Of a stretch of 64,000 nucleotides of DNA, positions 24,101 to 33,912 are shown in pieces. The position numbers and the translations under genes are program-made. The stretch is from Tigriopus japonicus (Eukaryota > Arthropoda > Copepoda > Harpacticoida > Harpacticidae). The stretch lies in assembly GCA_010645155.1 (NCBI GenBank), contig CM021322.1:5245522-5309521 (forward strand), given 5' to 3'. A model generated the notes under the pieces. It was not told where the DNA came from. It saw only the letters and a program-made list of their open reading frames with translations, and searched no databases. Every line of letters begins with the position of its first letter. The stretch's first letter is position 1.

Positions 24101-25179
24101 TAGGGACGGGCAAATAGTGTAAAAAGATTTTTGGTAACATAAACCCATTTTCCTACACTTTTGCACTTTTCACCTTTATTTGCACTTTTTATTAACGTTT
24201 TTGGCCAAAATTGACAAATTGCTAAGAAAATGTAGTGGCTCATCTCATTGCATGCAACCAACAAATAGCAAACCTAAAGAAACTCATGTTATGGTAATGG
24301 AAGGATCTACAAACAATATAGATTGCAGAATTAGGTTTGCTGCCTACAAAGATCGCTATTTCTAAAAAAAGGCCGTTATAACCTTAAAATCATCAAGCTA
24401 AGGATACATCAACGTAGCAGTACACATTGTTTAATTGAATTTGAGATATATTACTTTTAAGTTCCAAAAGTATTTGAGAACAGTTTTGATGTGATGAGAC
24501 AATGAATGCCTCATTTGAAATTGAGTTCTGGTAATTAGGCCATGGGCCAAATATTGAAGTAATGTCACTAAAAACATGCTTAAAACACATTTATGACTAT
24601 TTTCTTTGATGCAATTGTTAGGCACACGTGGGTTTTCTGTTCAATTTTCAATGTCTATTTTTGAACAACTTGAAGGACGAAAACGGAGTGATGTAAAGCC
24701 ATATAAAACAATTGCTAAATTTATTTCGACAATATTTTAGGTACATACATCCATGAGACCACCTTAGGAATGAAAAATTCAGAAGATTTTTGACTAGAGT
24801 ATTTTTCATGACTTTACATCCTTTTTGCTAGTGACCTAATTAATAGAACTCTATTACTTGTGCGGCATTTTCGCTTCACCTCAAATTAGTTTCAAATGTC
24901 TTTAGAACTTGTAAATGACTTCTCCTGCTCAATTAGGAGCCGTGGGTACTCCATGAATGACGTTTTAAGTCCAAATGCAAGTTATTTGCTCTTTTTTTGA
25001 CACTTATTTGCTCTTTTTGACAATTATTTGCTCTTTTTTTGACATTTATTTGCTCTTTTTTGACATATATTTGCACTTTCAACATTTTTCTGCACTTTGT
25101 TTTGCACTTTTGGGCACATTTTTTTGCAACTTTTGGTAACTAAAAGGGTAAAATTATTTGCACTTTCTGCCCGGCCCTA
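24101..25179. mobile_element. hAT-like non-autonomous element A (8-bp TSD CTTATTAG)
   Basis: The left end reads TAGGGACGGGCAAATAGTGT. The right end, reverse-complemented, reads TAGGGCCGGGCAGAAAGTGC, so the terminal inverted repeats match over about 30 bases with a few differences. A perfect 8-bp duplication CTTATTAG flanks both sides (24093-24100 and 25180-25187), the hAT superfamily signature. The 1,079-bp body has no transposase frame. Its right half is filled with TTATTTGCTCTTTTT-type repeats (about 24985-25100) that echo the subterminal TTGCACTTT near both ends. Confidence 0.85.
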
Positions 25180-25788
25180 CTTATTAGACTCCCAAACGAT
25201 GATGCGTGTAGCAGAACAAAGAACAGAATAAAATGTGAATCAGGTTGAGCTAGAGACGCTCTAGTGTTGGGCCAACGAGGTCCGATCCACCAATCTACCT
25301 ATAGTAGATTTAACTGATGGAAAAAAACAATCTTTCAATCTTTCTCACGCGAGGTTGCTAGCTTTAGGTTTGCCATCACCCCTCACATAGTACAGAATCT
25401 TGCAAAATCAAGAAGCAAGTTCCTTCTACATAGCGCCCCTGAGCCAAAGACGAATAAAGCAAGGGGTGCCACTTGCGCTCATCTTCAGAAGAAAGCCTTT
25501 TTCATCATGGAATTCAACCGACAAATGATAGACGCTGAAGGCTAATTGGCAGACCCAGATGGGCAACCTATCGTGAATATGATTGAAGATTGGATTGTTT
25601 CCATCACTACTAGTTTTCCCTATCAACAGGTCCTTCGAGATAGAGAAGGTGAGAGAAGTTTCTACGAAAGAAAGGATAGAATTACATGTGCACTCATGAT
25701 CGATAAATGACATAGATAAATATACCAACCTCCCACTCCAGAAATTCATTGCTACTTCAAGAAGCATATGAAACGGAGTAGATATAAG

Positions 25789-26400
25789 GTCGGTTGTTGA
25801 GGTAGTTTTGAAGTATAGTAGAAGCATATCTAGAAGCATACCCTAAAAGAAGCCTGAAAGAAGCATATGATCCGAAGTAGAGGTAACCATGCTCGATCAA
25901 GTTTCACTACATAAGCTGCGATTGAAAAACGCAGCTTATGTAGCGAAACTTGATCGAGTATGGCTATTTCTACTCCGTCGCATGTGCTTCTTTTGTGTTT
26001 CTTCTATGCTTTTAGATATGCTTCCACTATACTTCCAAACTACCTCAACAACCGACCCATTACCAAGCTCGATCAAGTCTCGTAGCACAAGCTACGCTTT
26101 AAAATCGCACCTGATGCGATCGAGCTTGATCGACCATGGTTATTTCTACTCCGTCGCATGTGCTTCTTTTGTGTTTCTTCTATGCTTTTAGATATGCTTC
26201 CACTATACTTCCAAACTACCTCAACAACCGACCCATTACCAAGCTCGATCAAGTCTCGTAGCACAAGCTACGCTTTAAAATCGCACCTGATGCGATCGAG
26301 CTTGATCGAGCATGGTTATTTCTACTCCGTCTCATATGCTTGTTCTATGGTTCAAGATATGCTTCTATCATACTTCCAAAGTATCCAACAACCGAGTTAT
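25789..26400. repeat. Large palindrome joined to a 176-bp tandem repeat
   Basis: Bases 25789-25920 and 25930-26058 are inverted copies of about 130 bases around a 9-base loop; at the centre, ATAAGCTGCG faces CGCAGCTTAT. From 25959 the right arm continues as a direct tandem array of 176-bp units (25959, 26135, 26311). The third unit diverges after about 90 bases. Each unit carries an internal inverted GCTCGATCAAG/CTTGATCGAGC pair. Open frames here of up to 100 aa are products of the repeat. A diverged fragment of the same sequence sits near 23605. No target duplication was found, so the class is open (foldback element or satellite seed). Confidence 0.8.
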
Positions 26401-26962
26401 AGCTCGCCTGTTTGGTCCTTAGGTATTTATGTAAATAATAGATATCGTGCAAGCTAGAAATACTAGAAGGCAGAGATTGGCATTCAAATCTATGATTGCC
26501 CGACCCGGCACGGACTGTCTGTGACGTCATTCATCATGCGGCAAGCCGAAGTTCATGATTAAAGGAACCTTTTCTTCTAAGAAACACATCTAAACTATTT
26601 CGCTCATCTGATAGGGCAGTTTGGTTATTGAAAATCCTCAAGTCTGCTGGAAATGTGTCTAAGGTATTAACCCGATATGCAAAAAGTGAATTTCAACTAG
26701 TGTGGAGTTTAAACAGGGGCCGATTAATTCACATGATCGGGTGATTGACAACAAAATCTCAGTGATGTGAAATATCGGCTTGTGCAAGTTTTTTCACGGG
26801 AGATGGCGGGGTAGGGTTACCTCTTAGAGAATGGGTGCTTTGCTCTGGTATATGAGCAAACACGAATTTGAGGTTGATTTGCAACCCTGCTCAGAAGTCA
26901 CGAAAGTCAGGGATGCCTTGCCTTTTGTCGCTTCTTAAAGAAAAAAAACTAGTTGTTGATTA

Positions 26963-27235
26963 GGGCAGGTTGTATTGAACGTTTCTAAAAAGACCTAAAC
27001 TGGGACCAATTTGGCAACACTCGAACTAGTTCGATTTCGAGCTACAAAAACAGATGAGAGATTTCGAGTTCCATCAGTAGTTATACTTTTGGATTTCGAG
27101 TTGGCAGTGCTGCCATATTTTATGGCGTCTCTAGTTGAGAAGATTAGTTGGGGGTCAACTTTTTGACCTTAAAATCCAAAGTGGCAAAACTCGACCAAAA
27201 ATCCAACTCGAAACACGTCAGTAAAAAAACCTGTT
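26963..27235. repeat. Dispersed repeat, family copy
   Basis: The left part (AGGGCAGGTTGTATTGAAC to GAACTAGTTCG) recurs at 30461-30531. The right part (TGCCATATTTTATGG, then GGCAAAACTC and AATCCAACTC) recurs at 32577-32700. It is therefore a multi-copy family; ends and class are not determined. Confidence 0.55.
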
Positions 27236-27525
27236 TATGAAGGCTGGTAGACAGTGGGGAATATGATATCACTTAAGCAAATTGGCAACCCCAGCACCAG
27301 GTCAGATCACTACAAAATCAACAAAGAAGAAGTACTCTGGTTTGTTGTTGAACTTCGTTAGAATTAGCTGAATGTTCAACTGAATGCTCTTGACCAATCA
27401 CCAGCGTGAATCATCGGCACCGTGTGTTAGCCTACAAATGCCAATAACTATCTTAGTGTATCTAGTGCAAGCTTTCGGCAGGCTGATTTGGCAAAGGGGC
27501 AGAATGCGTTGATTTTTTTATGTTA

Positions 27526-27666
27526 GTTGCGGATTTTCTAATACCGCTACAAGGAATGCAATTCCTTGCAAATAGCGTATGTTCTATCCCCAGCAGGACT
27601 CGAACTCGCGCCGTCTGGGGAAGCTCTTACTCTCGGTCCTTAATAACACGTTAGCCCGCGCGGCCA
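27526..27666 (-). mobile_element. tRNA-derived SINE, copy 2
   Basis: On the minus strand the element reads TGGCCGCGCGGGCTAACGTG (A-box-like). It continues to GCGCGAGTTCGAGTCCTGCT (B box close to GGTTCGANTCC) and ends CCTTGTAGCGGTATTAGAAA. The head and tail match the copy at 8874, and the tRNA-like part is better preserved here. Flanking host DNA carries a separate 45-base duplication (27470-27515 and 27727-27772: GGCTGATTTGGCAAAGGGG) that is not the SINE's own target duplication. Confidence 0.7.
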
Positions 27667-28209
27667 TTCTGGCTTGAATTTGTGAGGAAATTTGCATAGA
27701 TCGTTTATTAATCCCTAGACAGCGTGCAAGCTTCAGTCAGGCTGATTTGGCAAAGGGGGTGGAATGCGCTGAATTTGTGAGGAAAATGTCTCCCTCACAA
27801 CTATTGAGTGGACACTTAGTGTGGCCAAACATGTGAATCAAGACCTTTTTTTTAAGCTTGTTCTTGAAGCCACAAGTTAGTTTTTGTCCTTATATGAATT
27901 GGTGGTCATAAATTTTTGTCCAATCAACAGTTCGCGACGGGCAACACGTTTTTACAATTACACTCCCTCTAGTATTCAATAGATCTGAATGGGAAAATGT
28001 CGTCTTCACAACTGTTGAGCGGACAGTTAGGGTTGCCAAACTTATCAATTAGGATCGGCTTAACACATTGCGTCCTTCAAGCCACATTAAGTACAAATTT
28101 GACGCATTTGCTTGAGTTATTTTGAGTTTTTGCGACCAAGTGCACGGTGCGAGCTAGCCGTGAGGCTTGTTGACGCTCTCACTCCATGAAAAAGCACAAT
28201 AAAACCATA

Positions 28210-28896
28210 CAGGGTTGAACAGATAAATTGGCCACTTCTTTTGAACGGGAATTGAACGTTGGACTTTGCACAGGCAATCCAACTGTTCATTTTGGGATCA
28301 TTTTTTCAACTGTCCACATTTACTTGCCTGAGAGAAAGACCCTTTCACTGATCAACTTCAAGTTTGAGAGCAGTCTCTTCCTTTTGATGAACTAGGACTC
28401 CTTCATCTTCTCTGTGAGGATCTGCCTCTTGCACAGCTTGTAAAAGGAGGTATTCAAGTCGTTTTGCATTGCACTAGTGATGGTTAATCTGTATACTCTT
28501 TGCCTCTTAGCCAGGATGGTCATCACGGTCCTTGGATTGGCCTTGATGAACTTCCTGAGGCCCATCACAACCTGGGATTGCGTTTTCTGTCTCTTCTTTG
28601 CTTGTGAGCCTACCTACTAGTCTTCCTCTCGCCCGTCCAGGCCTTGAAAATCCTCCTGACGGTCCTTAGGAATAGATCAAGAGGTTGGAAATGGCAGGGG
28701 CCTCGTGGTCTGCCTGATCAAGTTGGATTATGGTTGTTCTTCTTTCTTGGTCCATGATTGTTTTTGAAGCTTAAAAAAAACGAAACTTTTCTAAAGAATT
28801 AACCTCGAATACTAACGGAAACAAAAATTAATTTGGAGCCCTGGAAAGGGATCTTTATTAGCTTTAAGAATCAGTCAATTTATCTGTTCAACCCTG
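28210..28896 (-). mobile_element. Degenerate mariner-like element with transposase remnant
   Basis: The terminal inverted repeats CAGGGTTGAACAGATAAATT and the near-matching right end (GTCAATTTATCTGTTCAACC) are flanked by TA on both sides, as in IS630/Tc1/mariner elements. On the minus strand, from the ATG at 28755, the frame reads MDQERRTTIIQLDQADHEAP and then hits a stop. After frame changes come LRTVRRIFKAWTGE, KFIKANPRTVMTILAKRQRV and KRQILTEKM. These resemble the helix-turn-helix N-terminal half of a transposase. The DDE catalytic half is missing and the element is 687 bp, so it is dead and internally deleted. Confidence 0.85.
28395..28755 (-). pseudogene. Broken mariner transposase, N-terminal part only
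   Basis: At least two frame changes and several stops interrupt the DNA-binding half, and no catalytic aspartates are found before the element's other end. It would have bound the element's terminal repeats when intact. It cannot code a working enzyme now. Confidence 0.75.
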
Positions 28897-30083
28897 TACT
28901 TCAATTGTCCTATGGGGTCTGATCGTGTCTACAGAATGTCAGCTTGAACCAATTCATCTTTATGAACTAATGTCATTGCCACTCTTAGAGAAAATATGAG
29001 CTTTTTCCATGATAGTATCTCTTTTTGGCAGCACTACATAAATAGGGATCAGTGAAATAATGTCCTCAAGAGAAATAGTAACATTTTGCCAACAATTGGC
29101 ACTTTGATCAAGCAATACCAAGAAGATTCTTGCCAGCAAGAAAAGTATTTTGTATACCAGAGTTGCTTTCTTGATCGAGATTGAAATGGAATGGTTGCGC
29201 TCTACTTTAGTTTTCTTCAATACTTTGGCACGTGATTTTGCATTTTAGCTCCGAGATTAACGAATAACTTGTGCCTTTTAATCGGGATTTGGAGTGCACA
29301 CTCAATGTCTGTTTTCATTTTCATTCCAATGAAACTATTAAGTCAAGTAGATTTAAAAGTGATGGTTTTAAAAGAAAGTCGATGTGATGGCTGGCTTCGC
29401 TGGCCGGGCGAGGCTCAACCCTCCGACCCTAGCACCAACAATCAAAAAGAAAAAGATACGCCTTTCATTTTAGATTAAAGCACTCACTCAATGAATGAGT
29501 CTTTTTTTGCAAAACCTAACACAAAGCAAAATCGCACCTGCTCTGCCTTGGTTTTTTTTCGATATCATAAAGATAACCAGTGCCACCAAATTTTTGGTAA
29601 AACTATTGCCCAAAAATGTTAATTTTTGTAATTATTTTCAGAAATGGTGCAACAAAATCGGATTTTTTTGGTACATTTACTAGCCCCTTTGAAACTGACC
29701 TTATCTTTTTGACAATTTCGATTTTACCATCTTTTTTCCACATTATTCTGAAGGGAACAAGCTGTCCTGTTATTTGAAATTGTGCCAATTTTGTAATTTT
29801 GGACAAAATTGTAGATTTTTGTAATTTCATTCTAAATTATAATTTACAACCAATATCTGGTGGCCCCAGTGATGAATTAAATATTTTTTTGTTGCAATTA
29901 TAATAAATCATGTCGGCTTGTTTCCTAAAAAATTTCAACGGTAATGCAATTTCCCCACATTTTTTGAAATTTTCCCCATTCATATAATTTTGGACGAAAA
30001 TTGAAGATTATTGCAAATACACTGTAAAATGTAATTCACAACTATCTGGTGGCCCTGAAGATAACGCTCCTATGGCCCAGGAT

Positions 30084-30256
30084 CAGGGTGGGCATTTGAT
30101 TTTTGGACATTTTGTCCACCCCTGTCCAAAAGGTGTCCAAAAGTGTCCAAAAATAAGGCTGTCCAAAAATGAGAGTGTCCAAAAGTGTCCAAAAANNNNN
30201 NNNNNNNNNNNNNNNNNNNNNNNNNATGCTCTCGATGTCGAAAAATGCCCACCCTG
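30084..30256. mobile_element. hAT-like miniature element B (8-bp TSD CCCAGGAT), holds assembly gap
   Basis: The left end CAGGGTGGGCATTTGATTTT and the reverse of the right end (CAGGGTGGGCATTTTTCGAC) match over 14 bases. Both flanks carry CCCAGGAT (30076-30083 and 30257-30264). The body is a run of GTCCAAAA units, and the assembly breaks there with 30 Ns (30196-30225). True length is thus unknown. No coding capacity is visible. Confidence 0.85.
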
Positions 30257-30460
30257 CCCAGGATGGTTGCAGCAGCTACATCTAAATTTATTTAAGTGGC
30301 AAACCTATTCTTACGCCAAGATTCATTTTTATATCAAGTGTTCTTTTCCCACGCTTCTCATAACCTTTATTGCAAAGCCATAAATCATACCTCAAATAGT
30401 GATGCCATTCGAACCAGGAGTGCCGCCATTTTTGACTCGAAAGTATATTGCTGTTAAAAA

Positions 30461-30531
30461 GGGCAGGTTGTATTGAACTTGTTGAAAAGACCTAAACAAG
30501 GACCAATTTGGCAACACTCGAACTAGTTCGT
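30461..30531. repeat. Dispersed repeat fragment
   Basis: AGGGCAGGTTGTATTGAAC through ACACTCGAACTAGTTCG matches the left part of the repeat at 26963 with few differences. The match stops a few bases before the foldback element begins, suggesting that element inserted here. Confidence 0.6.
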
Positions 30532-30537
30532 ATAGGG

Positions 30538-30870
30538 CAATTGAAGTGTGGCTTTGTTGTGCCTTTTCATGGAGCGAGAGCATCGACATCTGCCACGGCT
30601 AGCTCGCACTGTGCATGCACTTGTAAAGAGACAAAATTCATCATTTCTCAAGCAAATGTGCCAAACTTGTAACATAATTTCCTATTTGATGTAGCTAAAC
30701 TATCATTACATTGCTAGAACAAGTCAATGCAACATATTTTGCACAATTTCTTGAATTATGCCAAGTTTTGTCTCATTGAGACAATTTTGTGCATGCACAG
30801 TGCGAATTGGTCGTCACACTTGTTGACGCTCTCGCTCCATGAAAAGGCACAACAAAGCCACACTTCAATA
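30538..30870. mobile_element. Foldback / long-TIR element, about 333 bp
   Basis: The left arm (about 30538-30640: CAATTGAAGTGTGGCTTTGT, later TTTTCATGGAGCGAGAGC, then GCACTGTGCATGCACTTGTA) is the inverse of the right arm (about 30775-30870). A 130-base middle separates them. A third copy of an arm is at 28130-28209. I found no sure target duplication and no coding capacity. Confidence 0.65.
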
Positions 30871-31125
30871 GATTAAGCAAAGTGAGAAAAAGGTTGCTGA
30901 TTTTGTGCTCCGTAGTGTTGCACCGCCCTTTTCTGGTGATTCTGTTCTTTCCTGTTCTGCGCTCGATCAAATATTTCAAATCGTCAATTGCTCCGCAACA
31001 AACGGTTGAGAATGAGATGCGATCGTAGAATTTTAGTGAAGCAATGAGACACCAGAGGCCACGACGGTGGTACGGAGTAAACAAACAGGCCCAGCTGATG
31101 TTTACTGAGCTTCCCTAACAGAGGA

Positions 31126-31163
31126 TTTTAAACCAAGCTTGAAAAATTCGCCAATAGATGGCG
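31126..31163. repeat. Left arm of 38-bp inverted repeat around element C
   Basis: The arm begins TTTTAAACCAAGCTTGAAAA and continues ATTCGCCAATAGATGGCG. It is the inverse of 32536-32573 with one mismatch. Without the hAT-like insertion between them the arms would be about 65 bases apart, so this was a compact palindrome before insertion. Confidence 0.8.
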
Positions 31164-31211
31164 GGAAGGTTGGACAAGTAAAGAGAAAAGACTTGTGAGC
31201 CTAGTGCTTAG

Positions 31212-32510
31212 TAGAGCTGTGCATCGGATCCGAAAAGTCGGATCCGATCGGATCCGAATCCGATCGGATTCGGATTCGTTCGGATTGACGCAAGAATTTT
31301 CGGATTCGGATTCGTTCGGATTTTAGCGCGAATTTTCGGATTCGGATTCGTTCGGATTTGCCAAAACCTGTCAGATTCGGATTCGGATTCGGATTTGCGA
31401 AAAAAATTTCGGATCCGACGTAATCCGAAACCAATCCGAATTTTTCATTTTACTTTTTTATTTCAATTCACAATATTTTCATTATGAGACCTTTTTTGTT
31501 TGATGATTTAAATGCAATCTCCTGCCTTCAACTCTGAATTTTTTAATGACTCCACAAGGTATTGTAATGTTTCAGATTTTACCAATTAAATGAGAGCATT
31601 GAGATCAAATATTTCTATATTAAGAGAATCATAGAAAGGTTTTGTAGTAAAAAAGCATCAAAAAGTTACAAAACGTGTTCAAAGCAAAACCATCCTATTT
31701 GAATAAAGTAAAGATTTTGCCAAGTATTCACCCCTGGATTGCAATTAAGTGCGTAAATATCAGCCCACTTGACACCAAACTGATTTAAAGATAAAAATGT
31801 TTTCACCCCATTCAATTACGCAGTTTTTTCTGCATTTGACTGTTGATATGATTGTGATTTTTTGAATCAATACCTTTTCATAAACATTTTAACATATTTG
31901 GTTCATTTTGGGAAATTCTATTGTGCAAAGAGCATTCATTAATTTGCTCTAATTGTCCTGAAATATTTTGCCAAAAAACAAGAAAATGCTTATTTTTTCC
32001 TGGAAAATGCCAAAATGTTAAAAAAAATCAAGGCTAAACGTGGAAATATTAAAAAGATATATTATATTTAAAATAATATGTTTTTGGCACTTCTAGTTGA
32101 AAGTGTTATTTCCAATTTAGGCCAAAATAACAAAATAATCAGATTTAAATCGGAATTAGCAAAAAAAAATTTCGGATTTTTTTCGGATTTTCGCCAAATT
32201 TTCGGATTTTTTTCGGATTTTCGCCAAATTTTCGGATTTTTTTCGGATTTTCGCCAAATTTTCGGATTTTTTTCGGATTTTGCGCCAAACTTTCGGATTC
32301 GGATTCGTTCGGATTGGGCAGAAGATTTTCGGATTCGGATTCGTTCGGATTGGGCAAAAATTTTCGGATTCGGATTCGTTCGGATTGAGTAGCAAATTTT
32401 CGGATTCGGATTCGTTCGGATTGAATGGAAGCTCTCGGATTCGGATTCGGATTAAAGAAATCAAGTTCGGATTGGATTTTGGGGACCTTTCGGATCGATG
32501 CACAGCTCTA
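31212..32510. mobile_element. hAT-like non-autonomous element C, CGGATT-rich (8-bp TSD GTGCTTAG)
   Basis: The left end TAGAGCTGTGCATCGGATCC and the reversed right end (TAGAGCTGTGCATCGATCCG) match over about 23 bases with one indel. A perfect GTGCTTAG lies on each side (31204-31211 and 32511-32518). About 200 bases at the left and 300 at the right are packed with CGGATT hexamers. At the right these form a 30-bp tandem (32171-32290, about four copies) and a 36-bp tandem (about 32290-32435, four copies). The 750-bp centre is AT-rich without a gene. Frames rich in Ser-Asp or Arg-Ile come from the repeat. Confidence 0.88.
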
Positions 32511-32535
32511 GTGCTTAGTACTTGCCCCTTTTTCA

Positions 32536-32573
32536 CGCCATCTATTGGCAAATTTTTCAAGCTTGGTTTAAAA
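32536..32573. repeat. Right arm of 38-bp inverted repeat around element C
   Basis: CGCCATCTATTGGCAAATTT, continuing TTCAAGCTTGGTTTAAAA, is the inverse of 31126-31163. It runs straight into the dispersed repeat that matches 27110-27230. Confidence 0.8.
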
Positions 32574-32576
32574 GTG

Positions 32577-32700
32577 GTGCCATATTTTATGGTAGATAAG
32601 GTCTATTGCTTATTGAAAAGTTTAGTTGTGGTCAGATTTTTTACCCTAAAAAACAAAATGGCAAAACTCTGCCACAAATCCAACTCCAAACACATCAGTA
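32577..32700. repeat. Dispersed repeat, second copy of right part
   Basis: TGCCATATTTTATGG, AAAATGGCAAAACTC and AAATCCAACTCCAAACAC match the right half of the copy at 26963-27235. Confidence 0.55.
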
Positions 32701-33066
32701 ACCTCAAAAGGAACTCTAAAAGCCTCTGGAAAAGTGTCACTCAACCTCGATTACTCCTCCTCCGCGAAATTTAGCGCTCCCTCCCGTTTTCTGTGACTCT
32801 CGAAGGATCCGTTATGTTTGACTCGCTTTCAAAGATGGAGTCTGAGCAACGATCGCCGCCGCAGCTTTGACACGGAGAAGCGGTTCACAAACAGAATCGT
32901 GTCGAGTGTGGTCCACAAACGAGTGAGAAACGATGGCTTACTACAAGATCGACGACGACGACGACGGCAACTTTTACTCACTACAACGGGAGCAACTACT
33001 TCGACAACTCGACAATATGTTCGGGAACAAAATGAGATCAGATTTTGGGACTCGTTTTGGACTAAG

Positions 33067-33072
33067 TTTATT
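33067..33072 (-). terminator. Possible polyadenylation signal of the Iroquois gene
   Basis: AATAAA on the minus strand, 841 bases past the stop codon. The interval between has no other gene and could be the 3' UTR. This is position only. Confidence 0.25.
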
Positions 33073-33912
33073 CTTCTGCTTTTCGTCTTCTTCTTTTTCT
33101 TCTTACGTATAATATTTGCATAGTTTTTTAAACGAAATAATAACAAAGCTAAAACAGTCTGTGTAATACAATGCTCGAAATCAGTGATTGAAATTGATTT
33201 AAAAGGATGGCGTGTTGGTTGTTTCTTGGTGTTTGTGGTTACTCTTGGTAATCGAAGAGATAATTTCAATAATGATAATGATTCAAAGAATAGCGATAAG
33301 AATATTATTGGCTGGAAGAAGGCGGTAATACCAGACAGATAGATAAACAGACAGAGGGAGAGAGACTGAATGGTTGGGTTTCAGAATAACCCCACCCAAA
33401 GATTTAGCGTTTCAAACAGACCAACGGAATGAATCATCCCCAAGATGTTCATAATGATGATAATACTAAAGATAGGTGTGAAATTAAAACTTTTGGTTTG
33501 CTTCATAGAGGGCGGGTGTGAATTTCTTCGTTGGTTCAAAATTCTGCGACGGCAAATGGCACTTTGAAATTTAATATTCAGATGGTGGTGACTGTTCTTG
33601 GTTGGTTTTTGGTATGCACTGTGTCTTGATATATGGTAGAGCTGTTTTGTCTTGATGATTCGAGGACAAACCCGAGGACAAAAGTCTGCTGCTGAATGTG
33701 GATGGGCCACTCTAAAAAGTCAATGAATGAGCTGCTCTCACAACACGAACGATTCGCTTGTCGCCATCTTGGATTGGTCCAAACGCGGCGTTCGTCATGA
33801 AGAGAGCGAGAAAACAGAGATAAAACAAACTGAATGATCCACCAAAGCAGGGATCCATTGTTGAGAGGCCTAGTTATGACACTGGTGAGGGATACTCATC
33901 ATATCCTTGACA

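Larger units (their letters stand above)
28130..28907. repeat. Foldback-family repeat end, interrupted by a mariner element
   Basis: Bases 28130-28209 (TTGACGCTCTCACTCCATGA, then AAAGCACAATAAAACCATA) match the right arm of the repeat at 30.8 kb. They resume at 28899 with CTTCAATTG. Removing 28210-28896 and one TA restores ACCATACTTCAATTG, parallel to GCCACACTTCAATAG at about 30857-30871. This proves the order of insertion. Confidence 0.75.

Noticed and set aside
25889..26457. Repeated 100-codon frames (MCFFCVSSMLLDMLPLYFQ...)
   Set aside because: Copies of the 176-bp tandem unit; identical frames arise because the DNA repeats.
30070..30383. Frames crossing the N gap
   Set aside because: They include unknown residues and GTCCAAAA repeats; not genes.
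32171..32290. Regular 30-bp repeats that might look like a CRISPR array
   Set aside because: The copies are head-to-tail with no spacers, in a eukaryotic transposon.
32078..32774. Frames of 104-164 codons rich in Ser-Asp or Arg-Ile
   Set aside because: Translation of CGGATT repeats of element C.
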